Shown: in pieces, positions 45,940 to 55,139 of the stretch
Layout of the letters: each line of letters opens with the position of its first letter
Position numbering within the stretch: position 1 is the stretch's first letter
Origin: an uncultured Chitinophaga sp.
GTDB lineage: Bacteria > Bacteroidota > Bacteroidia > Cytophagales > Cyclobacteriaceae
Assembly (NCBI GenBank): GCA_902168205.1
Contig: CABHOK010000003.1
Location: forward strand, 124,001-188,000
DNA: 64,000 nucleotides
Direction: 5' to 3'
Position numbers and translations under genes: made by a program
The notes under the pieces: model-generated
Databases searched by the model: none
Told to the model about the DNA's origin: nothing
The model's input: only the letters and a program-made list of their open reading frames with translations

Positions 45940-46224
45940 ATGCTTACATTTGAACCGGAACAGGGGTATACCGAGGTGTTTGAGCCCAATTACAACACCA
46001 TGTCGTTAATGGTAGAAGCGAAGACAGCGTGTAACGAGGTTTATCTGAAGACTGGCGCCAATGCGAATCGTACGTATAATATGCGATTCTGCCGGGCGGC
46101 TACTACAGAGGAAGTTGAAAGATATACTGCGCTGAAATATAGCTCACCATATTATCCATATAGCAGCTACCAACAAAAAATTGCTGTACCTGAAAAACCA
46201 AAATTCAAACATATATATGCCTGA
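45940..46224 (+). CDS. Small protein of unknown function
   Basis: A 94-residue soluble protein with no recognised domain. It is rich in Tyr towards the end (SSPYYPYSSYQQK) and has two Cys. Its spacing (53 bases after the SDR) suits an operon. The ORF is open and has ordinary codon use, so it is probably real, but I know no family. Confidence 0.5.
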   Translation: MLTFEPEQGYTEVFEPNYNTMSLMVEAKTACNEVYLKTGANANRTYNMRFCRAATTEEVERYTALKYSSPYYPYSSYQQKIAVPEKPKFKHIYA

Positions 46225-46269
46225 TCGCAGGCCGCGCTCCGCGCGAGATTAATTGTCACAGCATTTCCT

Positions 46270-46297
46270 GGAGAAATACAATAAACGTAATTTCTCC
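46270..46297. terminator. Hairpin between convergent genes
   Basis: GGAGAAAT/ATTTCTCC with a 12-base loop is followed by GGGTATTTTG, a weak T tail. It is the only structure in the 269-base spacer, and could end the small-protein transcript. Confidence 0.4.
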
Positions 46298-46493
46298 GGG
46301 TATTTTGCTGCCGATAGTCCATCAAATTTCTCTGCATAGTTTCCACTCATTCGCATAGCCATCAAACTCTTGTCACGTACCAGTTTTGATAATTTTTTCA
46401 ATCTCCTCATTCGGAAAAAACTTACGGGAATTCATAGCTGTAGTACTATAGTTTATGTTTATACTCGCGGCACAAAAAGCTCACAGCTCGAAG

Positions 46494-47435
46494 CTAAATA
46501 TACTTCGCACTCGAGCCGGAAGATGACGATGTTGTTGAGTAGTCTCCGCTTTCACCACCGGTGGTCTGGTTGATGTGCTCGCGTGCAGCACGTGAAGGAG
46601 CATGATCCGATCGCACGCGACCTTTTGGTTCGATCTCATCGCTCGGTTCCATAACATTTCTGCTGCTGGCAGCATTACTTTCGTCAGACATCAGTTTCGA
46701 CTTGAATACATTCATCTTCGTCCTTGTTCCGGATATCACACTGCTCTCACCACTCATCATTGCCTCATAACCATCTTTGGCCACATCTTCAGCAGGCGCA
46801 AGTTTTTGCTCTTTATAGGTCACTGTATTTTCGGCATGTGCTTTATGAAAGAAATCAGTATCACTCGCGCCTGGTAACAACACGGTTATGGTTATGTTCG
46901 TATCCTGCAACTCGTTGGCCAATGCTTCTCCAAATGAAACTACAAATGCCTTGGTGGCTGCATATATAGATAAAAGCGGCATAGGCATTTTGCCCGCTTC
47001 TGATCCTAACTGTAAAATTCTTCCACGATTATTTGCTATCATGTCATTCAGGAAATATTTAGTCAGGGATACCAGTGAGATAATGTTGAGTTGTATAATG
47101 TCCAGACTGCGCTTCAATTCGATATCCGTAAATTTACCCCACTCACCCTGACCGGCATCGTTTACCAGAAACTCTACCTCAATTCCTTTTTCTTTAACCG
47201 TATTATATATTTCGCTTGCAGCATTTGAATTGAACAAGTCTTTCGCAAGGGGTATAATATCTACAGTACTATGTTGTCCTAATTCATCAGCAACTTGCTG
47301 AAGTCTTTCTCCACTTCTCGAAACAAGCACAAGGTTATAGCCATCGCTGGCAAATAATTTTGCAAGTTCATAACCTATACCGCTCGAAGCACCTGTAATC
47401 AGAGCGTAGGTTGATTTGTTATTTTCTGCTTTCAT
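46494..47435 (-). CDS. Short-chain dehydrogenase/reductase with low-complexity tail
   Basis: A 313-residue SDR. The cofactor motif TGASSGIG is near the N-terminus; the usual NNAG is NDAG here (LVNDAGQGEWG), and the active-site YAATK is present. Residues about 250-313 form a charged, then Ser/Thr/Gly-rich tail (STTSSSSGSSAK), unlike the family. Start 47435 (MKAENNKSTYALITG) is preferred to 47444. The substrate is unknown. Confidence 0.88.
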   Translation of the reverse strand: MKAENNKSTYALITGASSGIGYELAKLFASDGYNLVLVSRSGERLQQVADELGQHSTVDIIPLAKDLFNSNAASEIYNTVKEKGIEVEFLVNDAGQGEWGKFTDIELKRSLDIIQLNIISLVSLTKYFLNDMIANNRGRILQLGSEAGKMPMPLLSIYAATKAFVVSFGEALANELQDTNITITVLLPGASDTDFFHKAHAENTVTYKEQKLAPAEDVAKDGYEAMMSGESSVISGTRTKMNVFKSKLMSDESNAASSRNVMEPSDEIEPKGRVRSDHAPSRAAREHINQTTGGESGDYSTTSSSSGSSAKYI

Positions 47436-47634
47436 ACTATTCAATTTTTAGATGAATAAAATAAAATAGTGCCCGTGAGTATTGTGACTTTTTATCGATG
47501 TGGAATAGTATTTGATTTTCAGAACTATAGAAATAGAATAAGAATATTGGCAACGCGTATTTCTGTGGCTGATCTCATAGAAATGGTTGCCGGCAGATTA
47601 GTAATTATAGATCTGGAATTGAAGTATAAATTGA

Positions 47635-47910
47635 ATGAATACGAGTCATCCTACACAACAATTTTATGAAGCATTTACTGGCGAAGAAGCTGCTTTAATC
47701 GAACTTACACTTGATGCGTTGGGTATTTCATACACACGTATCGATAATCACATGGATACTGCGCAGAAGTCCGTTCGATTTTACGTAACGGACAAGCGTC
47801 ATTATTTTGAAGATATGAAAGTAAATGTTGTAGATAGATGTCTCAAGAATAAAGATCTGAATTCGAAGTTTGAATCGCTGCTGACAGATTACCAGAAAGT
47901 TTTGTTGTGA
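47635..47910 (+). CDS. Small protein of unknown function
   Basis: A 91-residue protein without signal peptide, predicted mixed helix and strand. No motif is recognised. The open frame and its composition suggest a real gene, but support is only moderate. It stands alone. The spacer to 48153 shows no further structure. Confidence 0.45.
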   Translation: MNTSHPTQQFYEAFTGEEAALIELTLDALGISYTRIDNHMDTAQKSVRFYVTDKRHYFEDMKVNVVDRCLKNKDLNSKFESLLTDYQKVLL

Positions 47911-48153
47911 AGGATGGTAAGCGTGGCGTGCTATAGATGAAGTCTGCTGACTAGTGTAGAAAACGCTTGAAGTTATGCAACGGTATAGGCAACGGCCTGC
48001 CAGACAATGTAGATAAGCATCTGGGAGGGAATAGTTTTTACACTGGTTTGGATAAGATAAAGTGCATGTAAAAACATTGGCCGCACCACTGGCAATGGTG
48101 TTAGACGTGTACAACATTATGATAATCGTAAAACGCTATAACTATATATAACT

Positions 48154-48960
48154 ATGCTCGATCAAAATTCAGACGAACTGAATTCAGTTCAGCTTCCCCC
48201 GGCTACCGGGTCAAGCGTTATTAATATAGGCATGGGCGAGCGTATAGCTTCCGTATTAGGCGGGCTTGCGTTGGCATCATTAGCACTGCGCGATATCAAG
48301 CGTCCTAAGAATATAGCGATGCTGTTGAGTGGCGGCTACCTGGTGGTGCGCGGTGCAACCGGCTATTGTACTTTAAACACAAAGCTGCAACGAAACACGG
48401 TCAATAAGCGTGCATCGGCTATTCAGATTTCGAATGTGCTGACGATTAACAAGCCGCGTGCTGAAGTATATGCTTTCTGGCGCAAGCTTGAAAACCTTCC
48501 GCGATTTATGAAGCACCTGGCTGATGTAACGCAGATTGACGAGACGCGTTCGCATTGGACAGCTGCAATGCCACATGGCCTCGGAAGAATTTCGTGGGAA
48601 GCCGAAATTACAGACGATCGCACGAATGAGTATATAGCGTGGCAATCGCTGCCGGGAAGTCTCATTGATAATGCGGGCTCCGTTGTGTTTCGGGATGCGG
48701 CTGGTATAGATGGCACTGAAGTGAAAGCCGTTATATCGTACAGGCTACCCGCTGGCGATGCAGGAGCACTGGCTGCAAAGTTGATCAACCCGGTTGCCGA
48801 GCAGATCATCCGCAAAGACTTACTTCGTTTCAAAACATTTTTGGAAACTGGTAAAGTGCCCGAAGAAGATCAGAATTCCGGACGCTTTAAAGATAAGATA
48901 CGCGCCAAAATATCACGGATGAAACGTCACGAAGATGCTATTTTGAAGAGAAGTCAATAA
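48154..48960 (+). CDS. DUF2892-SRPBCC fusion protein
   Basis: A 268-residue protein. Residues about 20-75 are a two-helix membrane module of the DUF2892/YgaP type (NIGMGERIASVLGGLALASLA). Residues about 95-235 form an SRPBCC (cyclase/dehydrase) domain with RAEVYAFWRKLENLPRFMKHL and the PGSLIDNAGSVVF strand. The tail is strongly basic. Such fusions are widespread stress-associated proteins with no known ligand. A terminator follows. Confidence 0.85.
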   Translation: MLDQNSDELNSVQLPPATGSSVINIGMGERIASVLGGLALASLALRDIKRPKNIAMLLSGGYLVVRGATGYCTLNTKLQRNTVNKRASAIQISNVLTINKPRAEVYAFWRKLENLPRFMKHLADVTQIDETRSHWTAAMPHGLGRISWEAEITDDRTNEYIAWQSLPGSLIDNAGSVVFRDAAGIDGTEVKAVISYRLPAGDAGALAAKLINPVAEQIIRKDLLRFKTFLETGKVPEEDQNSGRFKDKIRAKISRMKRHEDAILKRSQ

Positions 48961-49006
48961 GTATATATAAGGTATATATGCTTTACGTTACACAATATAG
49001 CTATGC

Positions 49007-49055
49007 CGCTATAGAGCCAGATTTGTTTGGTAAGTCTTCTCTATAGCGTTTTTTT
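49007..49055 (+). terminator. Rho-independent terminator after the DUF2892-SRPBCC gene
   Basis: The nine-base stem CGCTATAGA/TCTATAGCG has a 24-base loop and seven T. The remaining spacer up to 49341 shows no recognisable element. Confidence 0.72.
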
Positions 49056-49341
49056 AGAATTTAGCATACAGGGCTTGAATTTTTTTGAGCAGCCTCGTCA
49101 ATACCAATATCTAATCTTTGACGTTACGTGGTGGTGTAAATGTTTTTATGCCGGAGTCCTTTACGTGGTAAAAGCAATAGTATCAGCAACCGCTTGTCTC
49201 ATAACACGATTTGAATTTAGCAGGATATTGCTATTTTTAATAGCTGTGTGATGACGATGTTGAGATTGCACAGCCGAAAACAACCAGCCCTTTATGCCCA
49301 CGTCACAACGCTACCACTATGCTCATCGGGTAATCTTCCGG

Positions 49342-51507
49342 ATGAGACAATCGCGCTTCATCTTGTACTTTTTTATCACTATACTTCTGGCAGCCTGTTC
49401 AAAGCCGGATGCAAAATATAGTCGCTGGGAAGTTACCGGGGGAACGCGTGAAGGCATCCGGTATTCGTCACTTACGCAAATTGATACCACCAATGTCCAA
49501 CAATTGCAGGTTGCATGGACTTATCGTACAGGAGATGCCGATACGGTAAATCACTCGCAGATACAATGCAACCCGATCATTATTGATGATATACTCTATG
49601 CGACTACGCCTCAATTAAAACTGATCGCGCTGCACGCTGCTACCGGTAAAACGAAGTGGGTATTCGATCCGCGACAGCCGACATCGGATAACCGCGTGCT
49701 GGATTTTATACTTAACAACAATCGCGGTGTTACCTATTGGACAGATGGAAGTGCAGCTACTATATTTTATGTAGCCGGTTCAACGCTATATGCCGTAGAA
49801 GCAGCGACCGGAAAATTGAGTGAACCATTTGGTACAGGAGGTAAGATTGATTTGCATGATGGACTTGGTGAAGATGTTCACGATCTTTTTGTAACCGCTA
49901 CATCGCCCGGTGTCATTTATAAAGATCTGTTTATTATAGGATCACGCGTGTCGGAAGGACCTGATGCTGCTCCCGGGCACATTCGCGCCTATGATGTACG
50001 CACGGGTAAACAGAAGTGGACCTTTCATACCATTCCGCAGCCCGGTGAATATGGTTATGATACCTGGGAGAACCCCGATGCCTGGAAATTTACAGGTGGT
50101 GCCAATGCATGGGCAGGGTTCACATTGGATGAACAACGCGGTATACTCTTTGCGCCTACAGGCTCTGCATCTTTTGATTTTTACGGAGGCAATCGCAAAG
50201 GCAATAATCTGTTTGCAAATTGCATACTCGCACTCGATGCGGCTACCGGTAAACGCATCTGGCATTTTCAATATCTGCATCATGATATATGGGATCGCGA
50301 TATACCTACGCCACCGGCATTGGTAACAGTAATGCATGAAGGTAAAAAGATCGATGCAGTAGCACAGCCTACGAAGACCGGGTTCATCTATATATTCGAG
50401 CGGGAGACCGGAAAACCTTTGTTTGACATCAGGGAAGAACCTGTGCCACCTTCAACTATACCCGGAGAGAAGATATCGCCAACGCAACCCCTACCCGCCA
50501 AACCGGAGCCTTTTATGCGGCAATCCTTTACGGAAGCTGATCTGAATGATTTGTTGCCGGCAGCATCATTTGATACGATCCGCAAGCAGTTTCACGCCTA
50601 TCAAAAAGGACATATGTTTACTCCGCCTTCGCGGGAAGGAAGTATATTTTTCCCGGGCCTGGATGGTGGCGCAGAGTGGGGCGGACCTTCTGTTGATCCC
50701 GCTACCGGTATACTCTATGTGAACGCTAACGAAATTCCGTGGGTAATAACAATTGCCGATGTTGAAAAGAGTAATGCAACAAAAGAAACGTATGCTATTG
50801 CAGGCAAACGGCTATATTTGAATCACTGCAGCAGTTGCCACGGTGTTAATCGCGAAGGCGGTGGTAATTACCCGGCCCTCACCGGTATAAAAAGTAAGTA
50901 TACCACACCGCAGTTTACTGATTTGGTCGCTACGGGCAGACGGATGATGCCCGCCTTCAAACATTTATCGGAGCAGGAGCGAGAGGCTATAGCATCCTTT
51001 GTGCTGAATATAGAAATGCTTCAGAAGAAAGAATTTATACCGCAGGATTCATCGGTTGATCTGCGCGCGATACCATATCGTATTACCGGCTATAACAAAT
51101 TTGTGAGTAAAGAAGGATACCCCGCCATTAAACCACCGTGGGGAACATTGAATGCTGTTGATCTTAACTCCGGCAATATTGTGTGGCGTATTCCATTCGG
51201 GGAGCACCCGGAGTTTCCGCAGGCAACAGCGCCTACCGGAACAGAAAATTATGGTGGTCCTGTGGTAACAGCGGGAGGAGTTTTATTTATAGCAGCTACG
51301 CAGGATGGAAAATTCAGAGCTTTCAACAAACGTACCGGTAAGCTTTTGTGGGAGACAAGATTGCCTGTTCCCGGTTTTGCAACGCCTGCGGTATACGCTG
51401 TAAAGGGTAAGCAGTACGTGGTGATAGCCTGTGGCGGTGGAAAGCTGAAAACAAAGTCAGGCGATACATATATAGCTTTTGCCTTGCCGGAAGATCTTGC
51501 AAAATAG
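49342..51507 (+). CDS. PQQ-dependent dehydrogenase lipoprotein with cytochrome c domain
   Basis: A 721-residue quinoprotein. The start at 49342 (MRQSRFILYFFITILLAAC) makes a lipoprotein; 49294 only adds unlikely residues. The PQQ beta-propeller repeats (such as LIALHAATGKTKWVFDP and ILALDAATGKRIWHFQ) are interrupted near residue 505 by a cytochrome c domain with one heme site (HCSSCHGVN; Met ligand in RRMMPAFK). After that the propeller closes (LNSGNIVWRIPFGEHPE). It resembles membrane glucose-type dehydrogenases and would pass electrons to the respiratory chain. No PQQ synthesis genes are in the window. Confidence 0.9.
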   Translation: MRQSRFILYFFITILLAACSKPDAKYSRWEVTGGTREGIRYSSLTQIDTTNVQQLQVAWTYRTGDADTVNHSQIQCNPIIIDDILYATTPQLKLIALHAATGKTKWVFDPRQPTSDNRVLDFILNNNRGVTYWTDGSAATIFYVAGSTLYAVEAATGKLSEPFGTGGKIDLHDGLGEDVHDLFVTATSPGVIYKDLFIIGSRVSEGPDAAPGHIRAYDVRTGKQKWTFHTIPQPGEYGYDTWENPDAWKFTGGANAWAGFTLDEQRGILFAPTGSASFDFYGGNRKGNNLFANCILALDAATGKRIWHFQYLHHDIWDRDIPTPPALVTVMHEGKKIDAVAQPTKTGFIYIFERETGKPLFDIREEPVPPSTIPGEKISPTQPLPAKPEPFMRQSFTEADLNDLLPAASFDTIRKQFHAYQKGHMFTPPSREGSIFFPGLDGGAEWGGPSVDPATGILYVNANEIPWVITIADVEKSNATKETYAIAGKRLYLNHCSSCHGVNREGGGNYPALTGIKSKYTTPQFTDLVATGRRMMPAFKHLSEQEREAIASFVLNIEMLQKKEFIPQDSSVDLRAIPYRITGYNKFVSKEGYPAIKPPWGTLNAVDLNSGNIVWRIPFGEHPEFPQATAPTGTENYGGPVVTAGGVLFIAATQDGKFRAFNKRTGKLLWETRLPVPGFATPAVYAVKGKQYVVIACGGGKLKTKSGDTYIAFALPEDLAK

Positions 51508-51559
51508 TATCCATTGATACCTATACCTGTTATAAATCGTACCGGAAAAATATTTTACC

Positions 51560-51571
51560 TGATTTTTGTCA
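51560..51571 (+). promoter_or_regulatory. FNR/CRP-type box 1 (TGATTTTTGTCA), before the GAF/PAS gene
   Basis: The word sits in ACCTGATTTTTGTCATGT. It keeps TGA-N6-TCA, the core spacing of CRP/FNR operators, 128 bases before the start codon. It is one of four identical copies in the last 13 kb. Confidence 0.6.
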
Positions 51572-51699
51572 TGTTTTACAGGAGATAAGATTCCCACCTT
51601 GGCTTTCGAAAAAGGCTGTTGGAAATCCTGAACAACCCCACTGTGTAGAGACGGCCTGTTATTGTTGAATAACTATTCTCAATTCAGACTATATATACT

Positions 51700-53211
51700 A
51701 TGGAATCTTTTTCGAATACGTATAGTGGTACGTATAACTTTCTGTCACTCAATAATCATACGTTCAAATATCGAATGGCTTATCTCGGTGCATTTCTCGG
51801 GGTAACGCTTATCATCATCGCGATGGTGGTAGATCTGTTTGCCAAAGACCTGCCGTTTACTTTTGAAAGCGTAGATATTTTGTACACATCCAATCCCACG
51901 CACTGGATCATTCTCACATCTCCTTTTTTTCTTACCACACTGTTCTACGCCATGGGCAGAATGATAGGAGAACAGGAGTATAAAATCGAGCAGCAACTTC
52001 AGCGCGAGAAGGATCAGTTTAGTATGCTCGAGCAATTTATAGCTGAACTCGAAAATGGAAATTATACAGCTTCGGTGTCGCAGGAATTTGAAAACGCAAC
52101 GGTAGCAGGACAGCTCGAACACTTCCGTGACAAACTGTTGGAAGGAAAAAGTGCCGAAGAAAGAAGAGCCTGGGAGAACCAGGGGCTCGCTTCTTTCGGA
52201 GGTTTACTTCGCTCCGTCAGTGATATAGATAAATTATCGGATGACGCGATCCGGTATATCGTAAAATATTTATCCTGCAACCAGGGATCGGTCTATATCC
52301 TGAACGAGCATGATGCCGATACGCTGGATATGAAAGCCTGCTACGCATTTGATCGCAAGAAATTTGGTTCACAAACGATAGGTGTAGGACAGGGGCTTGT
52401 AGGGCAATGCTTCCTGGAGAAAGAGCCGGTTATACTATATGATGTCCCCAGGAACTATATTAAGATTACTTCCGGACTGGGCATGGCTACTCCGAGTTGT
52501 GTGGTTATTGTTCCGTTAAAGCATAACAACGAAGTAGCGGGTGTTATTGAAGTGGCATCATTTCACCGATTGGAGGAATACCACATTAAGTTTCTTGAAA
52601 AGGTGGCGGAAGCTTTCGCGTCTGTAGTACTGTCGGCACGCAGCAACCAGGATATAAAACGTCTGCTGGAAGAATCGCAGGTACACATGGAAGAACTGCG
52701 CTCACAGGAAGAAGAGATGCGTCAGAGTCTGGAAGAGTTGCAATCCGTACAAGAGCAAATGGTGCGACAACTGAGCGAAAACGTAAATATGAAAAACCAA
52801 TTGGAGGCTCGCGAAAAAGTACTTGGTCTTACGACAATATTATCGGAGTCTGATCTGTACGGCACTATCACGTTTGTGAACGACAGATTCTGCGAAGTGT
52901 CTCAATATAGTGCAGACGAGCTGATCGGGCAAGGGCATAACTTTGTGCGCCACCCGGATATGCCTGCTGAAATTTTCGCGCGCATGTGGAAGTTGCTTAA
53001 AAGAGGACAGCCGTTTCAGGGTATCATTAAAAACAGGAAGAAAGACGGGACACATTATTGGGTAGATGCTACCATTATGCCGGTAATTGAAAATGGAAAG
53101 ATTGTGAAATATATAGGGGCACGCTATCACATTAAAGATGATACGCATGCACAGCGATTATTTCTCCGTCAATTGAATACATTGGGGTTGCTTAGCCCAG
53201 CCGTTGTGTAA
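51700..53211 (+). CDS. Membrane GAF-PAS signalling protein without output domain
   Basis: A 503-residue protein. Two transmembrane helices (about 27-48 and 70-88) are followed by a coiled coil and a GAF domain (about 165-315, with SVYILNEHDAD and EVASFHRLEEYHI). Next is a long Glu/Gln coiled coil (about 318-375) and a PAS domain (about 378-490) close to the Aer/PAS_3 type (VNDRFCEVSQYSADELIGQ, RHPDMPAEIF). No kinase, cyclase or methyl-accepting output was found. It may transmit a signal to a partner protein. Confidence 0.88.
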   Translation: MESFSNTYSGTYNFLSLNNHTFKYRMAYLGAFLGVTLIIIAMVVDLFAKDLPFTFESVDILYTSNPTHWIILTSPFFLTTLFYAMGRMIGEQEYKIEQQLQREKDQFSMLEQFIAELENGNYTASVSQEFENATVAGQLEHFRDKLLEGKSAEERRAWENQGLASFGGLLRSVSDIDKLSDDAIRYIVKYLSCNQGSVYILNEHDADTLDMKACYAFDRKKFGSQTIGVGQGLVGQCFLEKEPVILYDVPRNYIKITSGLGMATPSCVVIVPLKHNNEVAGVIEVASFHRLEEYHIKFLEKVAEAFASVVLSARSNQDIKRLLEESQVHMEELRSQEEEMRQSLEELQSVQEQMVRQLSENVNMKNQLEAREKVLGLTTILSESDLYGTITFVNDRFCEVSQYSADELIGQGHNFVRHPDMPAEIFARMWKLLKRGQPFQGIIKNRKKDGTHYWVDATIMPVIENGKIVKYIGARYHIKDDTHAQRLFLRQLNTLGLLSPAVV

Positions 53212-53238
53212 CCGATAAAAAGCAGAATAAATAACAAT

Positions 53239-53270
53239 AAAGGGATATGCTTCGGTATATCCTTTTTTTG
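53239..53270 (+). terminator. Rho-independent terminator after the GAF/PAS gene
   Basis: The stem AAGGGATATGC/GTATATCCTTT has a TTCG tetraloop and a T run. Confidence 0.85.
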
Positions 53271-53346
53271 TTTAGAACCTGTTGAAATGAAATGTGGCGG
53301 TAGAGTTAAGAGCGTAAAAGAGGGGATGGGCGGGAGCTATGGTACT

Positions 53347-53748
53347 TTAAGGTATAACGAGTGTAGGCACGTGCACATGTTCCATTAACTCTTCAAATGT
53401 TTCTTTGGAGTTCGTGCTTACATTTTTATCAATCACCAGGAAATTAAGATTGTTCTTTTTTGCATGATCTTCAATACGATCTGAAACAAAGCCCACCTCC
53501 GTTCGGAAGTCATAACTTATTCCTTTGCCAATCAGCAAATCTTTTTCAATATCCTGAAATTGTTTGCTGGCTTCCTGTTCAATTCGTTTCTTGAGCTGCA
53601 CAATTTCACCGGATTGCGACTGGATGAGCCGGTAAGTATATAATATCGTAAGGTGTGCATCGAGCTGCTGCGCCATGGTTACAGCCCATTGCACCGCCTG
53701 CTTGGACGATTCCGGTAAATTAATAGTACACAGTATTGTTTTTGCCAT
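53347..53748 (-). CDS. Single-domain universal stress protein
   Basis: About 133 residues, starting MAKTILCTINLPESSKQAVQWA (53748); ATG 53760 is an alternative, while 53823 is unlikely. One USP fold is present with the usual strand-helix order, but the nucleotide loop GxxG is not clear (LNFLVIDKNVSTNSKETFEE), so ATP binding may be lost. It is divergent from the PAS kinase with an FNR-type box in between. A link to low-oxygen physiology is inferred. Confidence 0.82.
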   Translation of the reverse strand: MAKTILCTINLPESSKQAVQWAVTMAQQLDAHLTILYTYRLIQSQSGEIVQLKKRIEQEASKQFQDIEKDLLIGKGISYDFRTEVGFVSDRIEDHAKKNNLNFLVIDKNVSTNSKETFEELMEHVHVPTLVIP

Positions 53749-53832
53749 AACATCGGGCATTAAAGTCTCTTTCACGCTACAAACGTATAGGTATTTTAAA
53801 GCCAAAAACGCAATTTTGATCAACGTGAAATA

Positions 53833-53844
53833 TGATTTTTGTCA
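53833..53844 (+). promoter_or_regulatory. FNR/CRP-type box 2 between stress and kinase genes
   Basis: TGATTTTTGTCA in the 126-base divergent spacer. A promoter-like TAACTTTGC follows at 53860-53868. From there the box centre would lie about 35 bases before the start of transcription, a position used by activators of this family. Confidence 0.65.
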
Positions 53845-53859
53845 GGATTTGAACGAATA

Positions 53860-53868
53860 TAACTTTGC
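53860..53868 (+). promoter_or_regulatory. Promoter -7 element of the PAS kinase gene
   Basis: TAACTTTGC is a full match to TAnnTTTGC. It ends only six bases before the ATG, so the transcript would have almost no leader, or translation starts at the later ATG 53938. Confidence 0.45.
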
Positions 53869-53874
53869 AATTTT

Positions 53875-55122
53875 ATGGATGTGAGTGCTCCTTTATCTTT
53901 AGTGACGGACGATGCCTTTCGCGAGATCTTTCAAAGTATGTCGGAAGGTATCCTGATGGTTGATGAATCTGGTAAAATTGTTGTCGCCAATCCGATTGCC
54001 GAGCAGATTTTCGGATATGAAAAAAATGAATTGACCGGAGTTTCGCTTGAAAATTTACTCCCCGAACGATATCGCGGCAGACATATCAATTTCAGAAAAG
54101 GATTCAACGAACATCCCGAGCCTCGAAGAATGGGCTTTGGCCGAGACCTCACGGCACTTCGAAAAGACGGTGTAGAGTTTCCGGTGGAAATCAGTCTCAG
54201 CTATACCAAAGTGAAGGGTAAATTACTGGTGATGTCGTTCATCAGTGATATATCGCAGCGCAAGAAGGCAGAAGAAGCACTCAAGCGAAGTGAAGAGCAG
54301 CTTATTGTATATGCAGCCGAACTGGAAAAGAAAGTACAGTCGCGTACCGAAGCGCTGCACAAAACGATTCAAAAACTTGAGAATGAAATAACAGAACGCA
54401 AGCGTGCCGAAGAAGAAGCGCGAGGTGCCCTGGAGAAAGAACGTGAGCTCAATGAACTCAAAACAAAATTTGTGTCCATCGCTTCGCATGAGTTTCGTAC
54501 ACCGCTCAGTGCTGTGTTGAGTTCTGCTTCGCTCATCAACCAGTATAACGAGCGGGGTGAAAAAGATAAGGTAGATAAACATGTGCAGCGGATAAAGTCT
54601 TCGGTTAACCACCTGACATCTATCCTCAATGATTTTCTTTCACTTGGTAAACTGGAGGAAGGCGTTATTGATATCAATAAAGAACAACTGGTGTTGAAAG
54701 ACTTTATTGATAGTATAAATGAAGAGATGAGTCCGTTGCTGAAACAAGGTCAACGACTGGATATTGAATTTGCACCCGGAACAGAGGTATATGCTGATTC
54801 GCGCATACTCCGGAATATATTGTTCAATCTCATTACGAATGCCAGTAAATATTCGCCCGAGCACGAAACCATTCTGTTGAAATTTGAAAAACAAAATGGT
54901 GAACTTATTTTTAGTGTACAGGACGAAGGTATTGGTATACCCGATGAAGATCAGCGGCATTTATTCGAACGCTTTTTCAGAGCGAGCAATTCCGGAAATA
55001 TACAGGGTACCGGTCTGGGGTTGAATATAGTAAAGCGTTATGCTGAATTGTTGGGAGGTACTATTTCGTTTAAAAGCAGTTATGGAAAGGGTAGTACATT
55101 TACAGTAACGATACCGATATAA
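53875..55122 (+). CDS. Soluble PAS-domain histidine kinase
   Basis: A 415-residue cytoplasmic kinase without membrane helices. The PAS domain (about 12-128) has the FixL-like segment ENLLPERYRGRH to GFGRDLTALRKDGVEFPVEI. At the position of the FixL heme ligand His there is Arg (EPRRMGFGR), so heme binding is doubtful. A coiled coil follows (133-195). HisKA carries H205 (SIASHEFRTPLSAV) and the HATPase has NLITNASKYSP and GTGLGLNIVKRY. The next gene, 17 bases later, encodes its likely partner, the receiver-CRP fusion. Confidence 0.93.
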   Translation: MDVSAPLSLVTDDAFREIFQSMSEGILMVDESGKIVVANPIAEQIFGYEKNELTGVSLENLLPERYRGRHINFRKGFNEHPEPRRMGFGRDLTALRKDGVEFPVEISLSYTKVKGKLLVMSFISDISQRKKAEEALKRSEEQLIVYAAELEKKVQSRTEALHKTIQKLENEITERKRAEEEARGALEKERELNELKTKFVSIASHEFRTPLSAVLSSASLINQYNERGEKDKVDKHVQRIKSSVNHLTSILNDFLSLGKLEEGVIDINKEQLVLKDFIDSINEEMSPLLKQGQRLDIEFAPGTEVYADSRILRNILFNLITNASKYSPEHETILLKFEKQNGELIFSVQDEGIGIPDEDQRHLFERFFRASNSGNIQGTGLGLNIVKRYAELLGGTISFKSSYGKGSTFTVTIPI

Positions 55123-55139
55123 AAAAGTAATTTCAATCT

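Noticed and set aside
47469-47669. 66-codon ORF before the small gene at 47635
   Set aside because: It overlaps the 47635 gene in another frame, has no recognisable domain, and an unusual composition. Not supported as a gene.
49027-49251. 74-codon ORF in the spacer before the PQQ gene
   Set aside because: It starts inside a clear terminator hairpin and encodes a Phe/Leu/Ile-rich chain typical of AT-rich non-coding DNA.
53875-55122. Naming the PAS kinase FixL
   Set aside because: The heme-ligand His is replaced by Arg and the partner is not a FixJ-type regulator, so the name would overstate the evidence.
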